Origin: DSUN01 sp035527715
Lineage (GTDB): Bacteria; Planctomycetota; PUPC01; DSUN01
Assembly (NCBI GenBank): GCA_035527715.1
Contig: DATKZY010000201.1
Coordinates: 1-20,003, forward strand
Length of the DNA stretch: 20,003 bases
Direction: 5' to 3'
The position numbers and the translations under genes were made by a program. Shown piece by piece: positions 7,477 to 14,638 of the stretch; position 1 is the stretch's first letter, and each line of letters begins with the position of its first letter. The notes beneath the pieces are model-generated. The model was given only the letters and a program-made list of their open reading frames with translations, had not been told where the DNA came from and ran no database searches.

Positions 7477-8418
7477 TCAGACGGGCTCCAGCCAGCCGTG
7501 GCGGTCCGGGACGGCGCCCGTCACAATATCCATGAATGCCTTGCGGACCGCCGTCGTGATCGGCCCGGGGGTGCCATCGGCCACGGGAATGCGGTCCACG
7601 GACCGCACGGGGGTGATCTCGGCGGCGGAGCCGGTGAGGAACACCTCGTCGGCGATGTAGAGGCCCTCGCGCGGGATGATCTGCTTGCGGACCTCGTGGC
7701 CGAGCTCCCTGGCGAGCACGATGACCGAGTGGCGGGTGATGCCGGGGAGGATCGAGGCGCCCGAGGGCGGGGTCACGATGCCGCCGTCCTTGACGATGAA
7801 GATGTTCTCGCCGCTGCCTTCGGCCACGTAGCCGTGGATGTCGAGTGCGATGGCCTCGGCGTAGCCGTTGACCACGGCCTCCATCTTCATGAGCTGCGAG
7901 TTCATGTAGTTGGCGCCGGCCTTGGCCAGCGACGGCTCGGTGTTCGGCGCGAGCCGCGTCCAGGACGACACGCAGACGTCGATCCCCGTCTGCGCGGCCT
8001 GGTCGCCCAGGTAGGCGCCCCACTCCCAGGTGGCGATGACCACCTGGAGCGGGCTGTCGAGCGGGTTGACCCCCATGGGGCCGTAGCCGCGGAAGACGAT
8101 GGGCCGCACGTAGCACGACTTTTGCTCGTTGACGCGGATCAGCTCCCTCGTCGCCGCCGCCAGCTCCTCCGTGGTGTAGGGGATCTCCATGCGGTAGATC
8201 TTCGCCGACTGGCGCAGGCGGTGGAGGTGGTCGTGCAGGCGGAAGCAGGCCGGCCCGCCCGGCGTGCTGTAGCAGCGCATTCCCTCGAACACGCTCGAGC
8301 CGTAGTGGAGCGCATGCACCAGCACGTGCACCTTCGCCGCCTCCCAGTCCACGAACTCGCCATCCATCCAGATCTTCTTGGCCTCGGGCACCCCGGCAAC
8401 CTTCGCCTTCTGAGCCAT
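7477..8418 (-). CDS. ilvE: Branched-chain amino acid aminotransferase (class IV, PLP)
   Basis: It transfers the amino group between glutamate and the 2-oxo acids of valine, leucine and isoleucine, in the cytoplasm. With start ATG 8418 (AGAGAGG eight bases upstream) the protein has 313 residues, close to the usual size; an upstream in-frame start at 8442 lacks such a site. Class IV fold-type motifs are present: the N-terminal WMDGEFVDWEAAKVHVLVHALHYGSSVFEG, given here only as its known core LHYGSSVFEG; a YVRPIVFRGYG segment; the PLP-lysine region LAKAGANYMNSQL (Lys166); EGSGENIFIV; and EVFLTGSAAEITPV near the C terminus. It is first in a two-gene minus-strand operon, transcribed divergently from rpmF, from the promoter at 8467-8495. 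Discrimination from D-amino-acid aminotransferase relies on overall similarity and is good, not absolute. Confidence 0.92.
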   Translation of the reverse strand: MAQKAKVAGVPEAKKIWMDGEFVDWEAAKVHVLVHALHYGSSVFEGMRCYSTPGGPACFRLHDHLHRLRQSAKIYRMEIPYTTEELAAATRELIRVNEQKSCYVRPIVFRGYGPMGVNPLDSPLQVVIATWEWGAYLGDQAAQTGIDVCVSSWTRLAPNTEPSLAKAGANYMNSQLMKMEAVVNGYAEAIALDIHGYVAEGSGENIFIVKDGGIVTPPSGASILPGITRHSVIVLARELGHEVRKQIIPREGLYIADEVFLTGSAAEITPVRSVDRIPVADGTPGPITTAVRKAFMDIVTGAVPDRHGWLEPV

Positions 8419-8466
8419 GGCTGCGACCTCTCTTCGCGGCAAGGAACTCCACGCCCTACGCGACAG

Positions 8467-8495
8467 AGTGTACAGGACGCGGCCGCATTTGTCAA
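8467..8495 (-). promoter_or_regulatory. Sigma-70-type promoter for ilvE
   Basis: Read on the minus strand, TTGACA (8495-8490) and TACACT (8472-8467) are separated by exactly 17 bases. The expected start of transcription, near 8460, leaves a leader of about 42 bases before ATG 8418. The -35 is a perfect consensus and the -10 matches at the key A2 and T6 positions. Confidence 0.78.
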
Positions 8496-8590
8496 CGAAC
8501 GCGATGGGCGCGGGTGCGTGCAGCCTGGTTCGCCGCCGCCGCGGCGCGCCCGCCCGGGCCTGGGCGGATCGGGCGGGGCGTTGATTTGAG

Positions 8591-8619
8591 TTGACTTACC
8601 GGGGCATTTTCCGTAAAAT
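8591..8619 (+). promoter_or_regulatory. Sigma-70-type promoter for the rpmF-plsX-fab operon
   Basis: TTGACT at 8591-8596 and TAAAAT at 8614-8619 are separated by 17 bases. The sequence between them is markedly less GC-rich than its surroundings. Transcription would start near 8626, about 50 bases before rpmF. It lies back to back with the ilvE promoter, with about 95 bases between the two -35 boxes. Confidence 0.8.
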
Positions 8620-8677
8620 CCTGGCTTGTCCTTGTGAGACGTGGACGGGTCGGGATACGCATGGAGGACGAAGGCAG

Positions 8678-8860
8678 ATGCCGAATCCCAAGCGGAAGCA
8701 CTCGCGGACGCGCGGGCGGACGCGCCGCGCGCACGACGCGCTCCGCGTGCCCCAACTGGTGCCGTGCCGCCAGTGCCACACGCCGAAGCTCCCGCACCGC
8801 GTGTGCCACAACTGCGGCTACTACGCGGGCCGCGAGGTCGTGAAAGCCAAGGAAGCCTGA
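8678..8860 (+). CDS. rpmF: 50S ribosomal protein L32
   Basis: The product has 60 residues, the normal size. It starts MPNPKRKHSRTRGRTRRAHD, the conserved basic N terminus of L32. It keeps the zinc-binding pattern CRQC followed after nine residues by CHNC. GGAGG at 8663-8667 and GAAGG just before the ATG serve initiation. It sits first in the fatty-acid operon, three bases before plsX, the common bacterial rpmF-plsX-fab arrangement that ties lipid supply to ribosome synthesis. The yceD (DUF177) gene that often precedes rpmF is absent here: the upstream 230 bases are the divergent promoter region. Confidence 0.96.
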   Translation: MPNPKRKHSRTRGRTRRAHDALRVPQLVPCRQCHTPKLPHRVCHNCGYYAGREVVKAKEA

Positions 8861-8863
8861 GGC

Positions 8864-9868
8864 ATGCGGATCGCTCTGGACGCGATGGGGGCCGACTCGG
8901 CTCCCGACGCCGAGGTGGAGGGCGCCATCCGGGCGGCGCCGGGGCTGAAGGGCCACGAGGTGGTCCTCGTGGGCGACGAGGCGAGGATTGCCCAGGCAGC
9001 CGCGCGGCTCGGCGGCATCCCGAGCGGCATCGTGGTCCGCCACGCTTCCCAGGTCGTCACGATGGACGACCCCCCGGTGGAGGCCATGCGGCGGAAGCCC
9101 GACTCGTCGATCGCCCGGTGCATCGAGATGATGGCGACCGGCGAGGCCGACGCCGTGGTTTCGGCGGGGAACACGGGGGCCGTGGTGGCGTTCGCCACCT
9201 TCAAGCTGGGGCTGCTCGAGGGCGTGCGCCGCCCCGGCATCGCCGTGGCCATGCCCACCCGGAGGGCCGAGCGGACCCTGGTGATTGACTGCGGCGCCAA
9301 CGTCAACTGCACGCCCGAGCACCTGCTGCAGTACGGGATCATGGCATCCGCCTACGCCAGGCACGTCTTCGGCGCGAGTCACCCCCGGGTCGGGCTGCTC
9401 AACATCGGCGAGGAATCCATCAAGGGCAACCGCCTGGTCAAGCACGCGCAGAAGCTCCTGGAGACCTCGGCCCTCAATTTCATCGGGAACGTGGAGGGGC
9501 GCGACGTGTTCTCGGGCGAGGCCGACGTGGTGGTGTGCGAGGGCTTCGTGGGCAATGTGCTGCTGAAGGTGAGCGAGGGCATGGCCGAGACGATCCTGAG
9601 CATGATGAAAGAAGCCATCCAGCGCACGCTGCGCCGCCGCATCGGCGCACTCCTGTGCAAGTACGCCATGCTCGAGCTCAAGGCGAAGGTGGACTACGCG
9701 GAGTTCGGCGGCGCGCCACTCCTGGGCGTCAACGGCACCGTGACCATCTGCCACGGCGGCTCCGACCATCGGGCCATCGCCGCCGCGGTGCGCATCGCCG
9801 CCGAGGCAGCGGCGCACAAGGTCAACCAGCACATCGTCGCCGGCCTCCGGACCCGGCGCGCGAGCTAG
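8864..9868 (+). CDS. plsX: Phosphate acyltransferase PlsX
   Basis: PlsX converts acyl-ACP and phosphate to acyl-phosphate, the donor for PlsY in phospholipid synthesis, at the inner face of the membrane. The 334-residue length is typical. The signature regions are MRIALDAMGADSAPDAEV at the start, VSAGNTGAVVAFATFKLG, PGIAVAMPTRR, DCGANVNCTPEHLLQYG, LLNIGEESIKGN, VVCEGFVGNVLLK, and YAEFGGAPLLGVNG near the C terminus. The usual GGDxAP of the first motif reads GADSAP, a mild deviation. The gene starts three bases after rpmF with no room for its own promoter. Confidence 0.95.
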   Translation: MRIALDAMGADSAPDAEVEGAIRAAPGLKGHEVVLVGDEARIAQAAARLGGIPSGIVVRHASQVVTMDDPPVEAMRRKPDSSIARCIEMMATGEADAVVSAGNTGAVVAFATFKLGLLEGVRRPGIAVAMPTRRAERTLVIDCGANVNCTPEHLLQYGIMASAYARHVFGASHPRVGLLNIGEESIKGNRLVKHAQKLLETSALNFIGNVEGRDVFSGEADVVVCEGFVGNVLLKVSEGMAETILSMMKEAIQRTLRRRIGALLCKYAMLELKAKVDYAEFGGAPLLGVNGTVTICHGGSDHRAIAAAVRIAAEAAAHKVNQHIVAGLRTRRAS

Positions 9869-9889
9869 CTACAACGAGGGACCACCGGC

Positions 9890-10885
9890 ATGGGCGAATG
9901 TCCTCGGGCCGCCATCACAGGCTGTGGCATGTATCTCCCGGAGCGCGTGCTGACGAACTCCGACCTCGAGAAGATGGTGGAGACGAGCGACGAGTGGATC
10001 ACGACTCGCACCGGGATCAAGGAGCGCCGCGTGGCGGCGCCCGAGCAGGCGGCATCGGACCTGGCCGTGCCCGCCTCGCGGCAGGCGCTGGCCGAGGCCG
10101 GCATCGCGCCGGCCGACCTGGGGGCCATCGTGGTGGCGACGATGACGCCGGACATGTTCTTTCCCTCGACGGCGTGTTTCCTTCAGGGGGCCCTGGGCGC
10201 GGTGCCCTGCGCGGCCTTCGACCTCCTGGCCGCCTGCTCCGGCTACGTCTACGCCCTCAGCGTGGCCCAGGCCATGGTGACCTCGGGCCAGGCCCGACAC
10301 GTCCTCGTCGTCGCCACCGAGGTGCTCACGAAGTTCACCGACTACGAGGACCGCACGAGCTGCATCCTGTTCGGCGACGGGGCGGGCGCCACCGTGGTGT
10401 CGGCCGCCGCGCCCGGCTCCCGCGGCGAGGTGCTCTACACCACGCTGGGCGCCGACGGGGCGAACAGCGGCTCGATGACCCTCCCGGGCGGCGGCTCGCG
10501 CCACCCGGCCGGGAGCCACACGCTGGACGAGCGGCTCCACTACATCAAGCTGCGCGGCCGCGAGGTCTTCCAGCTCGCCGTCCGCAAGATCGTCGAGGTC
10601 GTCCGGCAATGCCTCCAGGCCTGCGGCCTCACGACGGCGGACGTCGCGCTGCTGGTGCCGCACCAGATGAACCTGCGGATCATCCAGGCCACCGGCGAGC
10701 GCCTGGGGATCCCGATGGAGAGGGTGTTCGTGAACATCGACCGCTACGGCAACACGGGCGCGGCCACGGTGCCCATCGCCCTGCACGAGGCCCACACCCA
10801 GGGCCGCCTGAAGCGGGGCGACCTCGTGGTGCTCGTGACCTTTGGCGCCGGGCTGAGCTGGTCGGGGGCCGTGCTGCGCTGGTAG
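9890..10885 (+). CDS. fabH: Beta-ketoacyl-ACP synthase III
   Basis: FabH starts fatty-acid synthesis by condensing acetyl-CoA (or another acyl-CoA primer) with malonyl-ACP. The 331-residue protein opens with GMYLPERVLTNSDLE, followed by the TSDEWITTRTGIKERR segment typical of the family. The catalytic triad is complete: Cys116 in AACSGYVYAL, His258 in VPHQMNLRII and Asn288 in RYGNTGAAT. A GAGGGA site lies ahead of ATG 9890. The gene is 21 bases after plsX and is followed by a 73-base gap holding a hairpin before fabD. Primer preference (straight or branched chain) cannot be read from the sequence. Confidence 0.95.
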   Translation: MGECPRAAITGCGMYLPERVLTNSDLEKMVETSDEWITTRTGIKERRVAAPEQAASDLAVPASRQALAEAGIAPADLGAIVVATMTPDMFFPSTACFLQGALGAVPCAAFDLLAACSGYVYALSVAQAMVTSGQARHVLVVATEVLTKFTDYEDRTSCILFGDGAGATVVSAAAPGSRGEVLYTTLGADGANSGSMTLPGGGSRHPAGSHTLDERLHYIKLRGREVFQLAVRKIVEVVRQCLQACGLTTADVALLVPHQMNLRIIQATGERLGIPMERVFVNIDRYGNTGAATVPIALHEAHTQGRLKRGDLVVLVTFGAGLSWSGAVLRW

Positions 10886-10913
10886 CGGCGAGCCCCTCGC
10901 GTTGGGGTGGCAG

Positions 10914-10933
10914 GCGGGCCGTCGCCGGCCCGC
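10914..10933 (+). promoter_or_regulatory. Intercistronic hairpin between fabH and fabD
   Basis: GCGGGCCG and CGGCCCGC form a perfect 8-bp stem with loop TCGC. It sits between the fabH stop and the fabD start. No U tract follows, so an intrinsic terminator is unlikely; a role in mRNA processing or stability is possible. Confidence 0.55.
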
Positions 10934-10958
10934 GTTCCTGACCTGGAAAGGGCACGGA

Positions 10959-11894
10959 TTGGCCGTTGAGACCTCGATTGCGATTCTGTTTCCCGGCCAG
11001 GGGGCGCAGCGGGTGGGCATGGGCCGCGAGCTGGCCGAGGCCAGCCCTGAGGCCCGCGCCATCTTCCGGCGGGCGAAGGCCGCCCTGGGCTTCGACCTCG
11101 CGAGGCTGTGCTTCGAGGGGCCGGCCGAGGAGCTCAACCGCACCTCGCTGTGCCAGCCGGCGATCCTGACGGTGAGCGTCGCGGCCCTCGAGGCCTGGCG
11201 GGCCCACGGCACGGCCCCGGTCGACGCGCCCAGCGCGGGCCTGAGCCTGGGGGAGTACACCGCGCTCGTCTATGCCGGGGCCTTCCCCTTCGAGGACGCC
11301 GTGCGGCTCGTGCACCAGCGCGGGCAGTTCATGGAGGAGGCCGGGCGCGAGAACCCGGGCGGCATGGTGGCCGTGATGGGCATGGACCGCGAGCGGCTCA
11401 ACGACGCGCTCGAGGGCGCCAACGAGTTCGGCGTGGCCGAGATCGCCAACTTGAACTGCCCGGGGCAGGTCGTCGTGTCCGGAAGCGTGGCGGCGATGGA
11501 CTGGCTGGCGAGGAACGCGCGGAACTTCGGGGCCGAACGGGCGATGCGCCTCCGGGTCAGCGGGGCCTTCCACTCGCGGCTCATGGCGCCGGCCAGCGAC
11601 CGGCTGAGCCGCGCGCTCGCCGAGGCGGCCATCTCGCAGTTCCACCCGACCGTCGTGTCGAACGTCACGGCCAAGCCCGTCGTCTCCGCCGCGGAGGTCC
11701 GCGGCCTCCTCGTCCGGCAGCTCACCAGCCCCGTGCTGTGGGAGGACTCGATGCGGTTCCTGCTCGCCACGGGCGTGCGGCGCTTCATCGAGGTGGGACC
11801 GGGCAGGGTGCTCTCGGGGCTCCTGGCGAAGATTGACCCCACGGTCGAGGCCCGCAACGTCGAGGTCCCGGCCGACATTGCCGCGCTGGCGTGA
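10959..11894 (+). CDS. fabD: Malonyl-CoA:ACP transacylase
   Basis: FabD loads malonate onto ACP for chain elongation. I take TTG 10959 as the start: GGAAAGGG lies eight bases upstream, and it gives a 311-residue protein beginning AVETSIAILFPGQGAQ, the normal FabD beginning. Starting at 10902 instead would add non-conserved residues translated through the hairpin at 10914-10933. The active-site serine is Ser96 in GLSLGEYTALV, with Arg121 in HQRGQFMEEA and His205 in SGAFHSRLM. The usual GHSLGE nucleophile motif reads GLSLGE here, and GQGSQ reads GQGAQ. GGxVVVSGS-like PGQVVVSGSV and RFIEVGPGRVLSGL complete the family signature. Confidence 0.94.
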   Translation: MAVETSIAILFPGQGAQRVGMGRELAEASPEARAIFRRAKAALGFDLARLCFEGPAEELNRTSLCQPAILTVSVAALEAWRAHGTAPVDAPSAGLSLGEYTALVYAGAFPFEDAVRLVHQRGQFMEEAGRENPGGMVAVMGMDRERLNDALEGANEFGVAEIANLNCPGQVVVSGSVAAMDWLARNARNFGAERAMRLRVSGAFHSRLMAPASDRLSRALAEAAISQFHPTVVSNVTAKPVVSAAEVRGLLVRQLTSPVLWEDSMRFLLATGVRRFIEVGPGRVLSGLLAKIDPTVEARNVEVPADIAALA

Positions 11895-11904
11895 GGAGAG
11901 ACTC

Positions 11905-12657
11905 GTGGCGACCGATCGAGAGTTCGCCGGGAAGGCGGCCATCGTGACGGGGGGCGGCGCCGGGATCGGGCTGGCCATCGCCCGGCGCCTCGCCGAGCGC
12001 GGCGCCGACGTGGTGGTGCCCGACTTCAACGGGCCGTCGGCCGAGGCGGCGGCCGCCCAGCTCCGCGACCTGGGCGTGCGCACCCTGGCCTTCCAGGCCG
12101 ACGTGGCCGACCCCGCCCGCATGGAGCAGGTGGTCGCGGCCACGATCGAGGCATTCGGCGGCGTCCACATCCTGGTCAACAACGCGGGCATCACCCGCGA
12201 CAACCTGCTGCTGCGCATGACCCCCGAGCAGTGGGACGCCGTGATCCGCACGAACCTCACGGGCGTCTACGTGGCGACCCACGCCGTGCTGCGGCAGATG
12301 GTGAGGCAGCGGGCGGGGAGCATCGTCTCGATCGCCTCGGTCATCGGCCTGATGGGCAACGCGGGGCAGGCCAACTACGCGGCCTCGAAGGGCGGCGTCA
12401 TCGCCTTCACCAAGAGCATCGCCCGCGAGGTCGCCTCGCGCGGCATCCGCGTGAACGCCATCGCCCCCGGCTACATCGCCACGGACATGACGGCCCGCGT
12501 GCCCGAGGAGGCGCGCCAGGCCATCCTGAAGGACATCCCGATCCCCCGCATGGGCACCCCCGGGGACGTCGCCGCCGCCGTCCGGTTCCTGTGCAGCGAC
12601 GAGGCCAGCTACATCACCGGCGTGTGCCTCCGCGTGGATGGCGGGCTGGCCATCTAG
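11905..12657 (+). CDS. fabG: 3-oxoacyl-ACP reductase
   Basis: FabG reduces 3-oxoacyl-ACP with NADPH during elongation. GTG 11905 is chosen because GAGGAGAG lies just before it and the 250-residue product then aligns with the family; the longer frame from 11833 would overlap fabD. The short-chain dehydrogenase features are complete: cofactor loop TGGGAGIG (residues 15-22), NNAGITRDNLLLRM, catalytic Ser145 in SIASVIGLMGNAG, and Tyr158/Lys162 in NYAASK. The C-terminal end, SYITGVCLRVDGGLAI, is standard. The gene lies 10 bases after fabD, and 240 bases without a gene follow before acpP. Confidence 0.95.
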   Translation: MATDREFAGKAAIVTGGGAGIGLAIARRLAERGADVVVPDFNGPSAEAAAAQLRDLGVRTLAFQADVADPARMEQVVAATIEAFGGVHILVNNAGITRDNLLLRMTPEQWDAVIRTNLTGVYVATHAVLRQMVRQRAGSIVSIASVIGLMGNAGQANYAASKGGVIAFTKSIAREVASRGIRVNAIAPGYIATDMTARVPEEARQAILKDIPIPRMGTPGDVAAAVRFLCSDEASYITGVCLRVDGGLAI

Positions 12658-12786
12658 ATACCTGTCGCGGGCCCATGAGGCCCGGTTTCGGATCCGAGGC
12701 AACCTTGACGACGAGAGGAGACGCGCGGCGAGCCCGGTTGCCAGCCGCTCGACGGACCGCAAGCATCGCTCCCGTGTGAGAGCAAA

Positions 12787-12835
12787 ACCATTCGCACGAA
12801 TGGTCTCCGGATAGCCCGGGCGTGGACACGCCCGG
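12787..12835 (+). promoter_or_regulatory. Two adjacent hairpins in the fabG-acpP gap
   Basis: The 240-base gap 12658-12897 holds no gene. ACCATTC/GAATGGT (12787-12804, loop GCAC) is followed by CCGGGCGTG/CACGCCCGG (12816-12835), a 9-bp perfect stem. No U tract follows, and no convincing -35/-10 pair was found for acpP. The position suggests a role in acpP mRNA levels, by attenuation or 5' stabilisation; this is inference. Confidence 0.55.
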
Positions 12836-12897
12836 CGCGCCACGGGTGGGCCACGCCCCCCGGGCTCACGCAGTCGGTTAATCTAGGAGAAGATCAG

Positions 12898-13149
12898 GTG
12901 GCGGACGCCAACGCAGTCGAGGAACAGGTTCGGCAGATCATCTGCGACAAGCTCAGCGTCAAACCCGAGCAGGTCACCCCGGCGACCTCGTTCGTCAACG
13001 ACCTCGGCGCCGACTCGCTCGACACGGTCGAGCTGGTCATGGAGTTCGAGGACAAGTTCGGCATGCAGATCCCCGACGAGGAGGCGGAGAAGATCCAGAC
13101 CGTCGGCGACGCGATCAAGTACATCGTGGAACACCAGGGGCAGTCCTGA
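12898..13149 (+). CDS. acpP: Acyl carrier protein
   Basis: ACP carries growing acyl chains on a phosphopantetheine arm. The start is GTG 12898, with TAGGAGA seven bases upstream. The 83-residue acidic protein has the DSL attachment motif at Ser40 within LGADSLDTVELVM. It also shows helix I (VRQIICDKLSVKPEQV) and the C-terminal TVGDAIKYIVEH. Its position between fabG and fabF is canonical. It is bracketed by gene-free gaps with strong hairpins on both sides, which could give it the high, separate expression that ACP needs. Confidence 0.97.
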   Translation: MADANAVEEQVRQIICDKLSVKPEQVTPATSFVNDLGADSLDTVELVMEFEDKFGMQIPDEEAEKIQTVGDAIKYIVEHQGQS

Positions 13150-13154
13150 GGCAC

Positions 13155-13200
13155 GGCGCCGGCGCGCGGGGTCCGACGGCCCCGCGACGCCACCGGCGCC
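13155..13200 (+). promoter_or_regulatory. Nested hairpin between acpP and fabF
   Basis: An outer stem GGCGCCGG (13155-13162) with CCGGCGCC (13193-13200) encloses an inner stem GCGGGG (13166-13171) with CCCCGC (13180-13185). It begins six bases after the acpP stop. With no U tract it fits an mRNA-stabilising 3' structure or partial terminator better than a full intrinsic terminator. Confidence 0.6.
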
Positions 13201-13234
13201 AGGGCCGCCTGCCACGAAGGAGTGCTCGCAAGCG

Positions 13235-14476
13235 ATGCCCAAACGGCGAGTCGTCATCACTGGCCTCGGCTGTGTCACGTCCATCGGCCAGACCCAGCCG
13301 GCTTTCTGGAAGGCCGCCTGCGAGGGCCGCAGCGGCGTGTCGGTCGTCACTCGGTTCGACACGGCGGGTTTCGACGTCCGCATCGCCAGTTGGATCCCCG
13401 ACTTCAACCCCGACCCGCTCATCCCGCCGCGCGACGCGCGGCGGATCGACCGCTACGCCCAGCTCGCCCTCGTCGCCGCCGACGAGGCCGTGCGGGACTC
13501 CGGCCTGGACCTGGCACGGGAGGACCTGGACCGCGCGGGGGTCATCATCGGCAGCGGCATCGGCGGCCTCCAGGAGATCGAGGAGCAGAAGACGATCCTG
13601 CTCCAGCGCGGGCCCGGCCGCGTGTCGCCCTTCCTCATCCCCAAGATGATGGCGAACTCGGCCGGCGGCCTCCTCGGCATCCAGTTCGGCCTGCGCGGCC
13701 CCAACTCCACCGTGCTCACCGCCTGCGCCTCCTCGTCCCACGCCATCGGCGACGCCTATCTCAACATCGCCTGCGACATGGCCGACGTCCTGCTCACGGG
13801 CGGCTCCGAGGCCACGATCACCCCCCTGGGCCTGGCCGGCTTCATCGCCTGCAAGGCCCTCTCGAAGCGCAACGACGAGCCGACCCGGGCCAGCCGCCCC
13901 TTCGACCGCGAGCGCGACGGCTTCGTCATGGGCGAGGGCGCCGGCATCCTCGTCTTCGAGGAGCTCGAGCACGCCAAGGCACGCGGCGCGCGCATCTACG
14001 CCGAAGTCCTCGGCTTCGGAGCCACGTGCGACGCCTATCACATCACCGCACCCGAGCCCCAGGGCACGGGCGCCTCCCGCTCCATGGCCGTCGCTCTCCG
14101 CGACGCCGGCCTCGCCCCCGACGCCGTCACCTACATCAACGCCCACGGCACCTCCACCCAGCTCAACGACGCCATGGAAACCCGCGCCATCAAGCGCACC
14201 TTCGGCGACCACGCCCGGAAGCTCGCCATCAACTCCACCAAGTCCATGATCGGCCACCTCCTCGGCGCCTCGGGCGGCGTCGAGCTCGCCCAGACCGCCC
14301 TCAGCATCGCTCACGGCCTCGTGCCCCCGACCATCAACTACGAGAACCCCGACCCCGAGTGCGACCTCGACTACGTGCCCAATGTCGCCCGCGAGATGAA
14401 GGTGGACGTGGCGATGTGCAACAGCTTCGGCTTCGGCGGACACAACGCCTCCATCCTCATCGGCAAGCTCCGCTGA
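13235..14476 (+). CDS. fabF: Beta-ketoacyl-ACP synthase II
   Basis: FabF condenses malonyl-ACP with acyl-ACP in each elongation cycle. The 413-residue length is normal. The Cys-His-His triad is complete: Cys164 in LTACASSSHAIGDA, His304 in NAHGTSTQLND and His341 in KSMIGHLLGASGG, one residue offset from the E. coli numbering, which supports ATG 13235 as the start. AAGGAG lies upstream at a rather long spacing. The end, NSFGFGGHNASILIGKLR, is the family C terminus. It is the last gene of the fatty-acid operon; a repeat-filled 162-base spacer separates it from etfB. Confidence 0.96.
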   Translation: MPKRRVVITGLGCVTSIGQTQPAFWKAACEGRSGVSVVTRFDTAGFDVRIASWIPDFNPDPLIPPRDARRIDRYAQLALVAADEAVRDSGLDLAREDLDRAGVIIGSGIGGLQEIEEQKTILLQRGPGRVSPFLIPKMMANSAGGLLGIQFGLRGPNSTVLTACASSSHAIGDAYLNIACDMADVLLTGGSEATITPLGLAGFIACKALSKRNDEPTRASRPFDRERDGFVMGEGAGILVFEELEHAKARGARIYAEVLGFGATCDAYHITAPEPQGTGASRSMAVALRDAGLAPDAVTYINAHGTSTQLNDAMETRAIKRTFGDHARKLAINSTKSMIGHLLGASGGVELAQTALSIAHGLVPPTINYENPDPECDLDYVPNVAREMKVDVAMCNSFGFGGHNASILIGKLR

Positions 14477-14498
14477 TTGCCGATTCTGATTCTTTATC

Positions 14499-14579
14499 GT
14501 CGTCGTCCTCGTCGTCGTTCTCGAACTCCTTCTTCTTGCGCAGAACAAGAGACTCGACGACGACGACGAGCACGACGAC
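14499..14579. repeat. CGT/ACG trinucleotide-rich inverted repeat in the fabF-etfB spacer
   Basis: The arms 14499-14518 and 14560-14579 are inverted copies that pair at 19 of 20 positions; both are built of GTC/GAC triplets with one interruption. The loop is about 41 bases. Just downstream, 14613-14626 is a two-unit heptamer (ACGTTCC, ACGTTCT) that runs into the TAGGA ribosome-binding site of etfB. The spacer holds no gene. Confidence 0.8.
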
Positions 14580-14638
14580 GAGCACGAGAGAACCTTTGAG
14601 AATTCGCGTATTACGTTCCACGTTCTAGGACCTCTCCA

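Noticed and set aside
5398..8452. Very long open frames antisense or out of frame to the lipoprotein and ilvE genes
   Set aside because: Composition is Arg/Pro/Ala/Gly-biased with no recognisable motif; such frames are expected in GC-rich coding DNA. The frames at 6147-7457 and 7477-8418 have proper signals and family motifs.
12787..12835. Intrinsic terminator upstream of acpP (and likewise 10914-10933, 13155-13200)
   Set aside because: Stable stems are present but none is followed by a U tract; they are kept only as possible processing or regulatory structures.
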